Shown: positions 16,466 through 24,512 of the stretch, in pieces | Layout: the number at the start of each line of letters is the position of its first letter | Position numbering within the stretch: position 1 is the stretch's first letter | DNA from: Eubacteriales bacterium | GTDB lineage: Bacteria > Bacillota > Clostridia > Lachnospirales > Lachnospiraceae | Direction of reading: 5' to 3' | DNA: 64,000 nucleotides | Assembly (NCBI GenBank): GCA_030524545.1 | Contig: JAUNGM010000019.1 | Location: forward strand, 25,443 to 89,442 | Position numbers and translations under genes: made by a program | Notes under the pieces: generated by a model | Seen by the model: only the letters and a program-made list of their open reading frames with translations | What the model was told of the DNA's origin: nothing | Databases searched by the model: none

Positions 16466-17552
16466 TGCGGACCTGTTGTACCGCTCCCGGCACCTTTTTC
16501 CCAATCTGGCCTGTATGAAGCTCTCCGGTTTCCATAAGGAAAGGGGAGATGAGACAGAGCTTGTGACAGATTATGGGAAGACAGGGGGATATGACAAAAT
16601 ATACTTATCGAAAGTATTTACGGACACGTATGTGCCGGGGGAAATACTGGAAATGGAAAATCTGACATATGGGGGTACCGGCTTTTATTATGATAACGCT
16701 CCTCCGCTGCCGGAAGAAATAGAACACCATATGCCTGATTACGGATTGTATCAGAAATATGTGGAGAAGAATATGCAGCCGGGAAAAAGCAGGGCCTATA
16801 AATTCTATACGGATTACTCCATTGGCTTTTTATCAAGGGGATGCTTTCGGAGATGCGCGTTTTGCGTGAACCGGAACAGCCTGAAATCCGAAGCGGCCAG
16901 CCCCTTAGAGGAATTTATGGATAGGGACAGAAAGAAACTTTGTTTTCTTGATGATAATTTTCTGGCCTGCTGTGGCTGGGAACCGATCTTAGATAAGGTC
17001 CTGGAATCCGGGAAACGTTTTCAGTTCCGGCAGGGGCTTGATCTGAGGATTATGCAGAAGCGGCAGATGGAAAAACTGTTTTCAGGGAAATTAGATGGCA
17101 ACGTCATTTTTGCGTTTGATGATATCCGGGACAGGGACATTATAGTAAGAAAACTGGAACTGTTTTATGAAACCGTACCCACTTACCATAAGGAATTAAA
17201 GATGTATGTGCTATGTGGTTTTGACAGAAGCGGCCAGTGGAAACCGGATTTTTGGGTGCAGGATATCCGCGATACTTTGGAACGTGTGCGGATACTCATG
17301 CGGTATGGCTGCCTTGCCTATATCATGCGCTACGAAAAATGCTGGAAATCCCCTTACAAGGGAATGTATATCACGATAAGCCGGTGGTGTAACCAGCCGG
17401 CACAATATGCAAAGAAGAGCCTGCGGCAATTTTGCATGGAGCAGGGGGAGCAGTATGCAAGCAACCGTTATCTGACAGAGTTTGAAAAAGCATATCCTGA
17501 ATTATCTGAGTATTTTGATATGAAGTATGGGGAGGAACTGGGGCGTTTTTAG
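16437..17552 (+). CDS. radical SAM protein
   Basis: A 371-residue protein with the [4Fe-4S]/SAM motif C136-x3-C140-x2-C143 (RGCFRRCAFCVN) and a following glycine-free beta strand (FLDDNFLAC). The ~125 residues ahead of it look like the Rossmann-type N-terminal domain of cobalamin-associated radical SAM proteins (VGIIDADLLYRS at the start), but no DxHxxG B12 motif is seen. Substrate unknown; relatives are scattered in phages and conjugative elements. GTG at 16437 overlaps the upstream gene. Confidence 0.82.
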   Translation: MTELKVGIIDADLLYRSRHLFPNLACMKLSGFHKERGDETELVTDYGKTGGYDKIYLSKVFTDTYVPGEILEMENLTYGGTGFYYDNAPPLPEEIEHHMPDYGLYQKYVEKNMQPGKSRAYKFYTDYSIGFLSRGCFRRCAFCVNRNSLKSEAASPLEEFMDRDRKKLCFLDDNFLACCGWEPILDKVLESGKRFQFRQGLDLRIMQKRQMEKLFSGKLDGNVIFAFDDIRDRDIIVRKLELFYETVPTYHKELKMYVLCGFDRSGQWKPDFWVQDIRDTLERVRILMRYGCLAYIMRYEKCWKSPYKGMYITISRWCNQPAQYAKKSLRQFCMEQGEQYASNRYLTEFEKAYPELSEYFDMKYGEELGRF

Positions 17553-17615
17553 CCAGTACATCACAATAACAAGAGAGAAAAGAACGGACAGGATATTTTA
17601 GGAGAGGAGGTTCCT

Positions 17616-18725
17616 ATGGGCAGATTCACGGATGAAGAACTGAGGATTGCAAAATCAGTAGACCTCGTAGATCTGGCAGGCAATGTGGGTATTCCCCTGA
17701 AACGGGTGGGAAATTATTTCAGTATAGACGGTATGGATTCCACAATGATTTTTGACAGGGCAACATGGTGCCGGTTCAGCCGGGGAGTAGGAGGCAGTAC
17801 GATTGATTTCCTGATGTATTTCAAAGATATGGAATATAAGGAGGCGGTTTCTTATCTTTTGGATTATGCAGGATACGTCAAACTGGATGCCCCAATCCCT
17901 CCATCTGTGGAAAAGGGAAAATGGAAGGCACCGGAGAATAAGCGAAAAGAGAAAGAAAAAGTACCTTTCATCCTGCCGGAAAGGTCAAAGAACTGCAAGG
18001 GCCTGTATGCCTACCTGATGAAGCGCAGGAAACTATCACAGGGTATTGTCAGCTATTGGTTAAAGAAAGATTTGATGTATGAAAGCAATCCCTACCATAA
18101 TATCGTATTCCTTGGGAAAGATGCGAAAGGCGAAGTCAAATTTGCAAGCCAGAGGGGAATCCGGGATATGTATGGGAAACCATTCAAAGGGGACGTTCCG
18201 GGAAATGACAAACGGTATGGGGTAAATATTATAAATCCGGATAGTGAAGAAATTAATGTATTTGAAGCGGCGATTGATGCCATGTCGGATATGGATTTCA
18301 GGCAGGACTATGAAACCAGTATCCTTGCACTTGGAATGGTATCAGATGGGCCGCTTCAAACAATTTTAGAGGAACATAAGCATATCAAGTGCATGAACCT
18401 ATGTCTGGATAATGACGTGCCGGGAAGATTGGCGGCAAAAAAGCTGGCAAGGAAATATGTACTGGATGGATATGAAGTGTTTTTGCGGCTGCCGCCTTTG
18501 GGAAAGGATTACAATTTCTTCCTGCAATGTGAACGGGAAAACCGTGAGCTTTATAAGCGGTTGGACCATTCAGGCAGGAAACGTATAAGCACTCTGAGGG
18601 AGCCTGAACGTGCGGAGAGAACAAAAAGCAATACGTTTCCGCTAGAGGGCCGGGATTCCGGGGAAATACCGGCATTTACAGACAGGAGGTATGCGGCATC
18701 AAAAAGGGCTGCATCAGCAAGATAA
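17616..18725 (+). CDS. DUF3991/toprim-type primase-like protein
   Basis: A 369-residue protein with a DnaG-like layout: an N-terminal region shaped like the CHC2 primase zinc domain but lacking its Cys ligands (residues 1-90, WCRFSRGVGGSTIDFLMYF), a DUF3991-like middle, and a C-terminal toprim-like fold with the acidic FEAAIDAMS and CLDNDVPG motifs (about 205-275). Such proteins are common in conjugative elements and may prime complementary-strand synthesis after transfer. Excellent ribosome site AGGAGAGGAGG (17601-17611). Confidence 0.75.
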   Translation: MGRFTDEELRIAKSVDLVDLAGNVGIPLKRVGNYFSIDGMDSTMIFDRATWCRFSRGVGGSTIDFLMYFKDMEYKEAVSYLLDYAGYVKLDAPIPPSVEKGKWKAPENKRKEKEKVPFILPERSKNCKGLYAYLMKRRKLSQGIVSYWLKKDLMYESNPYHNIVFLGKDAKGEVKFASQRGIRDMYGKPFKGDVPGNDKRYGVNIINPDSEEINVFEAAIDAMSDMDFRQDYETSILALGMVSDGPLQTILEEHKHIKCMNLCLDNDVPGRLAAKKLARKYVLDGYEVFLRLPPLGKDYNFFLQCERENRELYKRLDHSGRKRISTLREPERAERTKSNTFPLEGRDSGEIPAFTDRRYAASKRAASAR

Positions 18726-18743
18726 ATATGGAGGACCGAGGCA

Positions 18744-18983
18744 ATGGAAAATATATCTTTACAACAATATTACAGACAGCAGATGGAAGAAAAGCAGAGG
18801 GAGGACGAATATTCCTGCCTGTTGGAAGATACGGCCAGAAATGTCCGGCAGTTAAAATTGCAGGGAAAGAGCAGGCTTGCTTATTTGAAAAGCGTTTACC
18901 GGGAGAACAGGCGGAGTATCTGCCGGTATGCAGCGGAGCAGAACTTCCTTTCGGCGGTCCTCTCGGATGTAAGGAAAAAATGA
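18744..18983 (+). CDS. small helical basic protein
   Basis: A 79-residue Gln/Arg-rich helical protein (MENISLQQYYRQQMEEKQ). ATG at 18744 is preceded by GGAGG (18730-18734); a second frame covering the same bases begins before this site and has no ribosome site, so it was rejected. Function unknown. Confidence 0.55.
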   Translation: MENISLQQYYRQQMEEKQREDEYSCLLEDTARNVRQLKLQGKSRLAYLKSVYRENRRSICRYAAEQNFLSAVLSDVRKK

Positions 18984-18987
18984 AGGC

Positions 18988-19461
18988 ATGAAAGAAGAGA
19001 AAAAAATGACGCAGGCGGGGCTGGAGATCAGGCCGGTCACGCTGCGCCAGGCAAAAGAGTTTGTAGCACAGAATCACCGCCATCATTTACCGCCACAGGG
19101 ACATAAATTCTCAATCGGCCTGTATGCAGGGGATCGGATGGTTGGCTGTGCGATATGCGGCAGGCCGGTAAGCAGATATTTGGACAATAACGAAACCTGC
19201 GAGATTACCCGGCTGTGTACAGATGGGACGGAAAATGCCTGTTCCATGCTTTATGGCGCCTGCTGTCGTATTGCAAGGGAGATGGGATATAAAAAGATGA
19301 TTACCTATACTCTGGCCAGTGAAAATGGTGCGAGCCTGAGGGCGGGCGGTTTCCAATGTGAAGGTATTGCCGGCGGGGAAATGTGGACAGGGACCAGGAA
19401 AAAGGACAATGGCGTTCCAAAAGAGAAAAAATATCGTTGGTCCCGGATTTTAAGAAAATAG
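18988..19461 (+). CDS. XF1762-family protein
   Basis: A 157-residue protein of the XF1762 family, recognised from RPVTLRQAKEFVAQNHRHH, GHKFSIGLY, ICEITRLCTDGTENACSMLYGA-type block and GYKKMITYTLASENGASLRAGG. The fold is like a GNAT acyltransferase, but its substrate is not established. It is typical of phages and mobile elements. A second ATG at 19006 is also a possible start. Confidence 0.82.
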   Translation: MKEEKKMTQAGLEIRPVTLRQAKEFVAQNHRHHLPPQGHKFSIGLYAGDRMVGCAICGRPVSRYLDNNETCEITRLCTDGTENACSMLYGACCRIAREMGYKKMITYTLASENGASLRAGGFQCEGIAGGEMWTGTRKKDNGVPKEKKYRWSRILRK

Positions 19462-19470
19462 GAGGGGTAT

Positions 19471-20415
19471 ATGGATTTTAACCAGTTTAGAAAAGAGTTG
19501 GAAGAAAAAATGATAGAGAAAACAAAAGATATGCCCGGGTCAATACAATTTCAAATGGTGCAGAAAAATGGCGGGCCAAAGCATGGGATTATATTTACGC
19601 CGGAGGGCAGCTCCGTAGGAATGACCATGTATGCAGAAGATGGTTTTAAGCATTATCAGGAAGGGAATTCCATTGATAAAATTGCAGAAGATATGGCGGC
19701 ATCTATGGCAGCCCATTCAAATGATTTATCAGAGTGGAGCAATGTAGAGGAATTATTTGTCCCGGAGAATATTTTCCCGGTATTAGTGCCGGCAAAAGGG
19801 AATGAGGGGCTGCTGGAAGAAATCCCGCATATCCCGTTTGAAAACCTGCAGGTCATATTTAAGTTTGACCTTCAAAGTTTTGTGGGGGGGGGTACAGCGA
19901 ATGTAACAAATCATTACATGAAAAAGCAGGGTTGGGATGAGCAGAAATTAATGGAAATTGCAATGACTAACCCTATTTATAGGAACCAGATTAAAATTAC
20001 GCCGATGGAACATCTCTTATTCGGCCCGCCGGATGGGGCAGCTATGGATGACCTGAGCAATATAAGAGAATATGAGGCCCCGATGGTCATCGTTTCAAAT
20101 GCTGCCAGGTCTTACGGGGCTTCCGCTATCCTGGACCAGGAGGCCATGGGGAGGATATCCGATGCCTTCCAGGAAGATTTCTATATCCTTCCGTCCAGCG
20201 TCCATGAATGCATTGCTGTACCAAAGAGCGAGCAGCCTTTGGAGGAATTGCAGGCTATGGTACAGGAAGTGAACCGGATGGCAGTAGCGCCGGAAGCTTG
20301 GCTGTCTGATGATGTGTACCAGTTTGACAGTTCTGCCAGAAAGATCACAATGGCGGGCATAGAACGTGACCGGGATGAAAGGCAGGCACAGAGACAGGAT
20401 GGGCCTAAACGATAA
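19471..20415 (+). CDS. DUF5688 family protein 1
   Basis: A 314-residue protein matching the DUF5688 pattern: N-terminal FNQFRKELEEK, middle EEIPHIPFENLQVIFK, and C-terminal YILPSSVHECIAVPKSEQ and LSDDVYQFDSSARKITMA. DUF5688 proteins are encoded almost only in Firmicutes conjugative elements and have no known role. Ribosome site AGGAGGG precedes the start. One base run of nine G lies inside (19886-19894 region), where length errors could occur, but the frame stays intact. Confidence 0.8.
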   Translation: MDFNQFRKELEEKMIEKTKDMPGSIQFQMVQKNGGPKHGIIFTPEGSSVGMTMYAEDGFKHYQEGNSIDKIAEDMAASMAAHSNDLSEWSNVEELFVPENIFPVLVPAKGNEGLLEEIPHIPFENLQVIFKFDLQSFVGGGTANVTNHYMKKQGWDEQKLMEIAMTNPIYRNQIKITPMEHLLFGPPDGAAMDDLSNIREYEAPMVIVSNAARSYGASAILDQEAMGRISDAFQEDFYILPSSVHECIAVPKSEQPLEELQAMVQEVNRMAVAPEAWLSDDVYQFDSSARKITMAGIERDRDERQAQRQDGPKR

Positions 20416-20490
20416 TGGCCCTGCGGCAAAAAAGGATTTCCGGCATCTGTGACATCGTGCAGCGGTTATGGGAAAGGAGCAGGAAAGAGT

Positions 20491-21468
20491 ATGGAATGGA
20501 CAGGATGGCTGACAGATTATTACCATAGGCATACAGAAGAATATTTTAGGAACGCCCTGAAAGAGAATGGACTGCCGGGGGATATGATTACTGAAAAAAC
20601 AATAATAGGAGAGATGGAATATACCCAGTACCGGTATGTATGTGGAGAAGAAGGGATTTTGACAGGGGGAATCTGTTTTGAGGACCTGAAGAAACTCTGT
20701 GAGTCCACGGAGGAGGATGTGGAGCCGGAAGAACTTGTCAATGTATTATGCGGGGCATGGGTGGATGAGTACCATTTTATGGAAGAGAACAGGGAAAGGC
20801 TGTTCCAAAAGGATATTGCCAAATACCTGTTTCCTGTACTGATGAACACGAAGCTAAATGAAAATCTGCTTCACGAGATGCCGCATGTGAAGAAAGGGGA
20901 ATATTCAGTAGCGCTTCGTTTAGGGATTCCAGTAGAGGGAGAGAAAGGAATGACCATCCATGTATCCAATAAAATGCTGGAGTCATGGGGAATCGGGCTG
21001 GATGAAGCAATGGAGATGGCGGTCCATAACCAATGGTTTGTGGAACAGTGTACTGTTATCAGTGATTCAGAACTGGTCCAGAAGATGAACCAACAGGCGG
21101 TAAAGGAGTTTGGTGGGATTTTCCAGTTCGTTGAGCCGGAGGAAGAGACGGGATTTATGATTTATGGCAGATATGTTCCCTGTGCTGCCATTTTATTAAA
21201 TGAAGAATTTGCAGAGGAAATACATAAGAAAATGGGCGGGGATTTTTTAGTGGCTTTTTTTGGAACGGGAGAAGTACAGATATGCCGGGACGAAGGGAAT
21301 ATTGAAGACCTGCAGATCGACCTTGAGGTAAAGAATGAGCTTTATGGATTTTCATGGAATATGGTTTCAGACCAGATATTCCGCTATACAAAAGAGAGAG
21401 GGCTTGAGCCGGCCTCTGGCATGGAAAAGGAAAAACAGCGCGTTGGGGAACCAGCACTTAAAAGGTAA
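20491..21468 (+). CDS. DUF5688-like protein 2
   Basis: A 325-residue paralog of the preceding gene, more diverged: it keeps NENLLHEMPHVKKGEYSVAL, a block like ITNHMLE, and the end pattern LQIDLEVKNELYGFSWNMVSDQ. ATG at 20491 follows AAAGGAG (20473-20479); the frame upstream is open but has no ribosome site. Role unknown. Confidence 0.68.
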   Translation: MEWTGWLTDYYHRHTEEYFRNALKENGLPGDMITEKTIIGEMEYTQYRYVCGEEGILTGGICFEDLKKLCESTEEDVEPEELVNVLCGAWVDEYHFMEENRERLFQKDIAKYLFPVLMNTKLNENLLHEMPHVKKGEYSVALRLGIPVEGEKGMTIHVSNKMLESWGIGLDEAMEMAVHNQWFVEQCTVISDSELVQKMNQQAVKEFGGIFQFVEPEEETGFMIYGRYVPCAAILLNEEFAEEIHKKMGGDFLVAFFGTGEVQICRDEGNIEDLQIDLEVKNELYGFSWNMVSDQIFRYTKERGLEPASGMEKEKQRVGEPALKR

Positions 21469-21800
21469 AGAGAAGTGCCAAAACCTGTGAAGCCTGCTTT
21501 CCGGCGTTGAAACGCCTGGAAAGGCGGATGTGAAACGGTATTGTGGTTTTGCAGGAAAGGGGGTGGTATATACCAACAGTATTGTAAGAAAAACACAGGT
21601 TATATTCATATGTGTACGGGAGGTGGTTTCGATCTTTAAATAATGTGGACTGGCTGAAAATATTTCATTGTAGCTATGGATTCCGGAAGTTTTTTGCATT
21701 GGAAAATAAAAAAATGAAGCGAATCTATAAAAAAGAATAGGAGGAAATTAAGTGAGTAATCCTAGGTAAAATGTGTAGCTACACCTCATGAAAATGGGGA
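21469..21800. promoter_or_regulatory. gene-free region with strong hairpin and a 5-codon leader frame
   Basis: A hairpin CTTTCCGGCGT (21497-21507), loop TGAA, ACGCC-T-GGAAAG (21512-21523) has an 11-bp stem with one bulge and no T tract. A palindrome GGTATATACC lies near 21567. At 21738-21769 a very good ribosome site TAGGAGG is followed after seven bases by GTG and stops after five codons. This looks like a start signal that has lost its gene or a leader peptide for the methyltransferase downstream. Confidence 0.5.
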
Positions 21801-23318
21801 ATGAAATATAGTTTGGTGAATTTTTGTGAATTTGATAAGTATGCAATAAAGAGTTACTGTGCGATCCATGGCACAGATGAAACGTTGAATCTGGGAGATA
21901 TTACAAAGGTCGATGAGACCACAATTCCCCCATTTAACATGATCTGCGGCGGTTCGCCCTGCCAGGATTTTTCTACCGCCGGCGTTCGTAAAGGGGCCGT
22001 TTGGACCTGTAAGAAATGTGGGCATCAATACAATCCGCTGCAGGTGCATTACAAAAAGCGTGACCGGTGTGAAGTATGCGGTTCCGGCGATATTGACAAA
22101 ACACGTTCTTCCCTGTTGGCAGAGTGGCTGCGGATTATCCGTGGGACAAAACCGACCTTTGGGATTTATGAAAATGTGAAGAATATCGTGGGAAAACAGT
22201 TTAAGGCTACCTTTGACCTGTTTGAAGCAGAGCTTCACGAATATGGATATAATACCTACTGGGCTGTGCTGAACGCAAAACGGTATGGTATTCCGCAAAG
22301 CCGGGAACGGGTTTATCTTATCCTGATCCGCAAAGAGGCTGACAATGGGAAATTCCGTTTCCCGGAGCCATTGGACACGTATGTGTGCATGAATGACATC
22401 CTGGAAGACGAGGTGGACGAGAAATATTATCTGCGTCAGGAGAAAGTAAAAAAACTGATCGAGGATATGGAGGGGCGTAAGGCGCTCCTTTTTGAACCGG
22501 ATGAAGAAGCTTTGAAAAAATGGAGAGGAAACTGTATCCGGAAAGTGGGACAGTTGAATGAACCAGGAGGGTTTGAACAGACCGGGCGTGTTTATTCTAC
22601 GGAAGGATGCTGCCCTGCGCTGATGGCAAATTCAGGCGGTTCCCATCAGCCGAAGATCATTCAGGTTGGAAGAACACACAAAGGGCAATCAGGTGTTGTC
22701 TATTCCCCTATGGGAATCTGCGGCACTGAAACAACGGGCAATACAGCCATGATCGTTGAAAAATCAATGGAAGCCATCCGGGGGAGATACCAGGAGGATG
22801 GAACAAAAAAACAGGAAATAAGCAGGGATTTTTTACAGAGCAGCCATACACTTATTTCTGTTCCAAAGGACAATATTGTTTTAGTACGGCAAAGCTCTAA
22901 GAAGGGCTATGAGGAATGTAAACACATGGGACTTGCAAACCTTTCTTATCCCAAAACATTGAAATGTGGGCGGGTGATGGAACACGGGGATGTAAGCCCG
23001 ACAATCACAACGATTTCCGGGGTATGCCGGTTGGAATCATTGATCAGAATCCGGCGTCTGACACCTTTGGAATCGTTCCGGCTTATGGGGTTTTCTGATG
23101 AGGATTTCCGGAGGGCAAAAGAGGCGGGAGTCAGTGAGAGCCAGTTATACAAACAGGCAGGAAATTCGATTGTCGTGGATGTCCTGTTTTACATTTTTTT
23201 AGAATTGTATCAGGCTATGCCCTACCTGTTTGATGACGTAAGACTGTCATCGTTTTTCAGCGGGATTGGCGCTTTTGAAAAAGCATTGCAGCAGTTGGAA
23301 AAATACGTGAATCAATAG
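21801..23318 (+). CDS. DNA cytosine-5 methyltransferase, circularly permuted
   Basis: A 505-residue C5-methyltransferase that would protect the element's DNA or block restriction in recipients. Motif IV with the catalytic Cys54 (GGSPCQDFS), motif VI ENV (124-126), motif VIII region GIPQSRERVYLI and the motif X-like AGNSIVVDV are in normal order. Motif I, usually the first ~20 residues, is absent at the N terminus and stands at the C terminus instead (FFSGIGAFEKALQQLE, residues 485-500). A zinc-ribbon insert (C70, C73, C90, C93) follows motif IV. The in-frame TGA 12 bases before 21801 shows the missing part is not simply upstream. The start has a poor ribosome site. Confidence 0.85.
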   Translation: MKYSLVNFCEFDKYAIKSYCAIHGTDETLNLGDITKVDETTIPPFNMICGGSPCQDFSTAGVRKGAVWTCKKCGHQYNPLQVHYKKRDRCEVCGSGDIDKTRSSLLAEWLRIIRGTKPTFGIYENVKNIVGKQFKATFDLFEAELHEYGYNTYWAVLNAKRYGIPQSRERVYLILIRKEADNGKFRFPEPLDTYVCMNDILEDEVDEKYYLRQEKVKKLIEDMEGRKALLFEPDEEALKKWRGNCIRKVGQLNEPGGFEQTGRVYSTEGCCPALMANSGGSHQPKIIQVGRTHKGQSGVVYSPMGICGTETTGNTAMIVEKSMEAIRGRYQEDGTKKQEISRDFLQSSHTLISVPKDNIVLVRQSSKKGYEECKHMGLANLSYPKTLKCGRVMEHGDVSPTITTISGVCRLESLIRIRRLTPLESFRLMGFSDEDFRRAKEAGVSESQLYKQAGNSIVVDVLFYIFLELYQAMPYLFDDVRLSSFFSGIGAFEKALQQLEKYVNQ

Positions 23319-23403
23319 AGAGATGAACCGGAATCTTGAAATGTGATGCAGTCCGGTGGGATTCACCTTAATACAATCGGTTGGAGAAGAAAAGAGAGAG
23401 GGA

Positions 23404-23428
23404 AGTAGCTGTTTTAGCTGCTTTTTTT
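23404..23428 (+). terminator. terminator of the accessory operon
   Basis: AGTAGCT/AGCTGCT stem (23404-23410, 23416-23422) with GTTTT loop and seven T. It lies 85 bases after the methyltransferase stop. Confidence 0.75.
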
Positions 23429-23446
23429 ATTTGCATAAAGAGAAAA

Positions 23447-23526
23447 GGCTGGTAACAGGCACCTCCTGTTATCAGCCAGTTACAGGCAGGACAATTCTTT
23501 TTGCGGCATAGGCAAAAAGGGATTGT
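23447..23526. repeat. two long hairpins in the gene-free region 23319-23632
   Basis: Hairpin A: GGCTGGTAACAGG/CCTGTTATCAGCC (23447-23459, 23465-23477), 13 pairs with one wobble, loop CACCT. Hairpin B: ACAATTCTTTTTGC/GCAAAAAGGGATTGT (23491-23504, 23512-23526), about 13 pairs with a small internal loop. Neither ends in a T tract, so they are not ordinary terminators; they sit between a terminator and a promoter. A ribosome site AAAGGAGG followed by ATGATGTGA (two codons) stands at 23531-23550. Confidence 0.6.
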
Positions 23527-23564
23527 ACAGAAAGGAGGCTTATGATGTGACCGTATATGGAATG

Positions 23565-23593
23565 TTGCCCGTATCAAACTTTAAAAGTATAAT
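23565..23593 (+). promoter_or_regulatory. promoter for the 23633 gene
   Basis: TTGCCC (23565-23570), 17-bp spacer, perfect TATAAT (23588-23593); expected start of transcription near 23600, 33 bases before the next gene. Confidence 0.65.
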
Positions 23594-23632
23594 GATTCCG
23601 TAAAGGGATTTTTAGGAAAGGCGGGATTACCA

Positions 23633-24049
23633 ATGAAAAGCGAGGATTTGCAGAAAATGGCATATCTGTATTTGTGCGGCGAAAAGGACAGGGAGCTGCT
23701 TTGGGGGAAAAGGGAAATGAAGTATTACGATTTCCGCAGGCTGTTATTTCTGATTAACCATATCAAGTTTTGGGATTACGGTGCTTCTTTTTGGAACCGG
23801 TTTAGCGGGAAGTTCTTAAAAAACATAAAAGCACTGGAAACGGTCTACGATGAAGAAAGTGAAAGAGGCGTGTTTTACCAGGATATCGAGTTTAGCCTTT
23901 TGGAAGAGGACAACTGGATTGAGGATTTTATCAGGAATGCCCCGGAGGATGTCCAGGAATGGCTCAAAGTGTATGTGAGGAATCTGGACCCGGAACGGGA
24001 AGAGCTGGTGGATATGCTCAAATGTGGAATGGAATTGGAAAATGCCTGA
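23633..24049 (+). CDS. unknown acidic protein
   Basis: A 138-residue soluble protein rich in aromatic and acidic residues (YYDFRRLLFLINHIKFWDY; ends GMELENA). It has its own promoter and is followed directly by the iteron-like boxes, the first of which overlaps its stop codon. A protein encoded next to an origin could act at it, but nothing in the sequence shows DNA binding. Confidence 0.55.
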   Translation: MKSEDLQKMAYLYLCGEKDRELLWGKREMKYYDFRRLLFLINHIKFWDYGASFWNRFSGKFLKNIKALETVYDEESERGVFYQDIEFSLLEEDNWIEDFIRNAPEDVQEWLKVYVRNLDPEREELVDMLKCGMELENA

Positions 24050-24293
24050 TAGCAGAAATGACCGTTTGGCAGCAAGCATGGAAAAACACAGAAGCAAAGT
24101 GATAGCAGGTGTGGAAAACTGATACCAGTTTTTCCATTTCCGGCATGAAAAACTGCTATCGGGAGAAAGAAATTGATAGCAGAATTTTATAACCAGCGGC
24201 AGGAACAGATAGCAGATGCGTGATTTTGCTATCTGTTTTCTATTTATACTAAGCAGGTACTGCTATCATATGTGTGCTACTGCTATCAGTAGC
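24048..24293. repeat. GATAGCAG box array (iteron-like)
   Basis: The octamer GATAGCAG occurs exactly at 24048, 24101, 24175 and 24208, and as its complement CTGCTATC at 24153, 24260 and 24280; near-copies are GATACCAG at 24121 and TTGCTATC at 24226. Nine boxes in 246 bases is far above chance for an 8-mer. Some pairs make hairpins: AGATAGCA/TGCTATCT (24207, 24227) and GCTACTG/CAGTAGC (24276-24293). This is how binding sites for a replication initiator or relaxosome protein are usually arranged. Confidence 0.75.
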
Positions 24294-24304
24294 CTACAGG
24301 GGTT

Positions 24305-24422
24305 TTAGGGGATGCTCCCCTAACAAGATGGATTTTGTACGGCAAAATCCGTATCTTGCAGAGGACTGGCAAGCCAGTCCGGACAGGATTTTCCGTGTCT
24401 GACAGCAGAAAACGGAATCTGC
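24305..24422. other. hairpin cluster, candidate oriT or replication origin
   Basis: Directly after the boxes come four hairpins: TTAGGGGA/TCCCCTAA (24305-24323, 3-base loop); CAAGATGGATTTTG paired with CAAAATCC-GT-ATCTTG (24324-24358, TACGG loop, GT bulge); GGACTGG/CCAGTCC (24363-24380); and GCAGA/TCTGC (24405-24422), with a weaker GATT..CCGT/ACGGAATC pairing across the last. The region 24050-24512 has no gene and is the longest one in the element. Hairpins that end in a short single-stranded stretch are typical of nic regions. It lies 5.9 kb before the relaxase gene. Confidence 0.6.
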
Positions 24423-24512
24423 AGGCAGAGTACCAGGAATCCTGCGGCTTATGTTCCGCGAGCTGTACAGTGAGGACAGAAAGAAATTTAAGGAAGCAAG
24501 GAGGGAAAGACG

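Noticed and set aside
24048-24293. CRISPR array
   Set aside because: The repeat unit is only eight bases, occurs in both directions and with irregular spacing; no cas genes are present.
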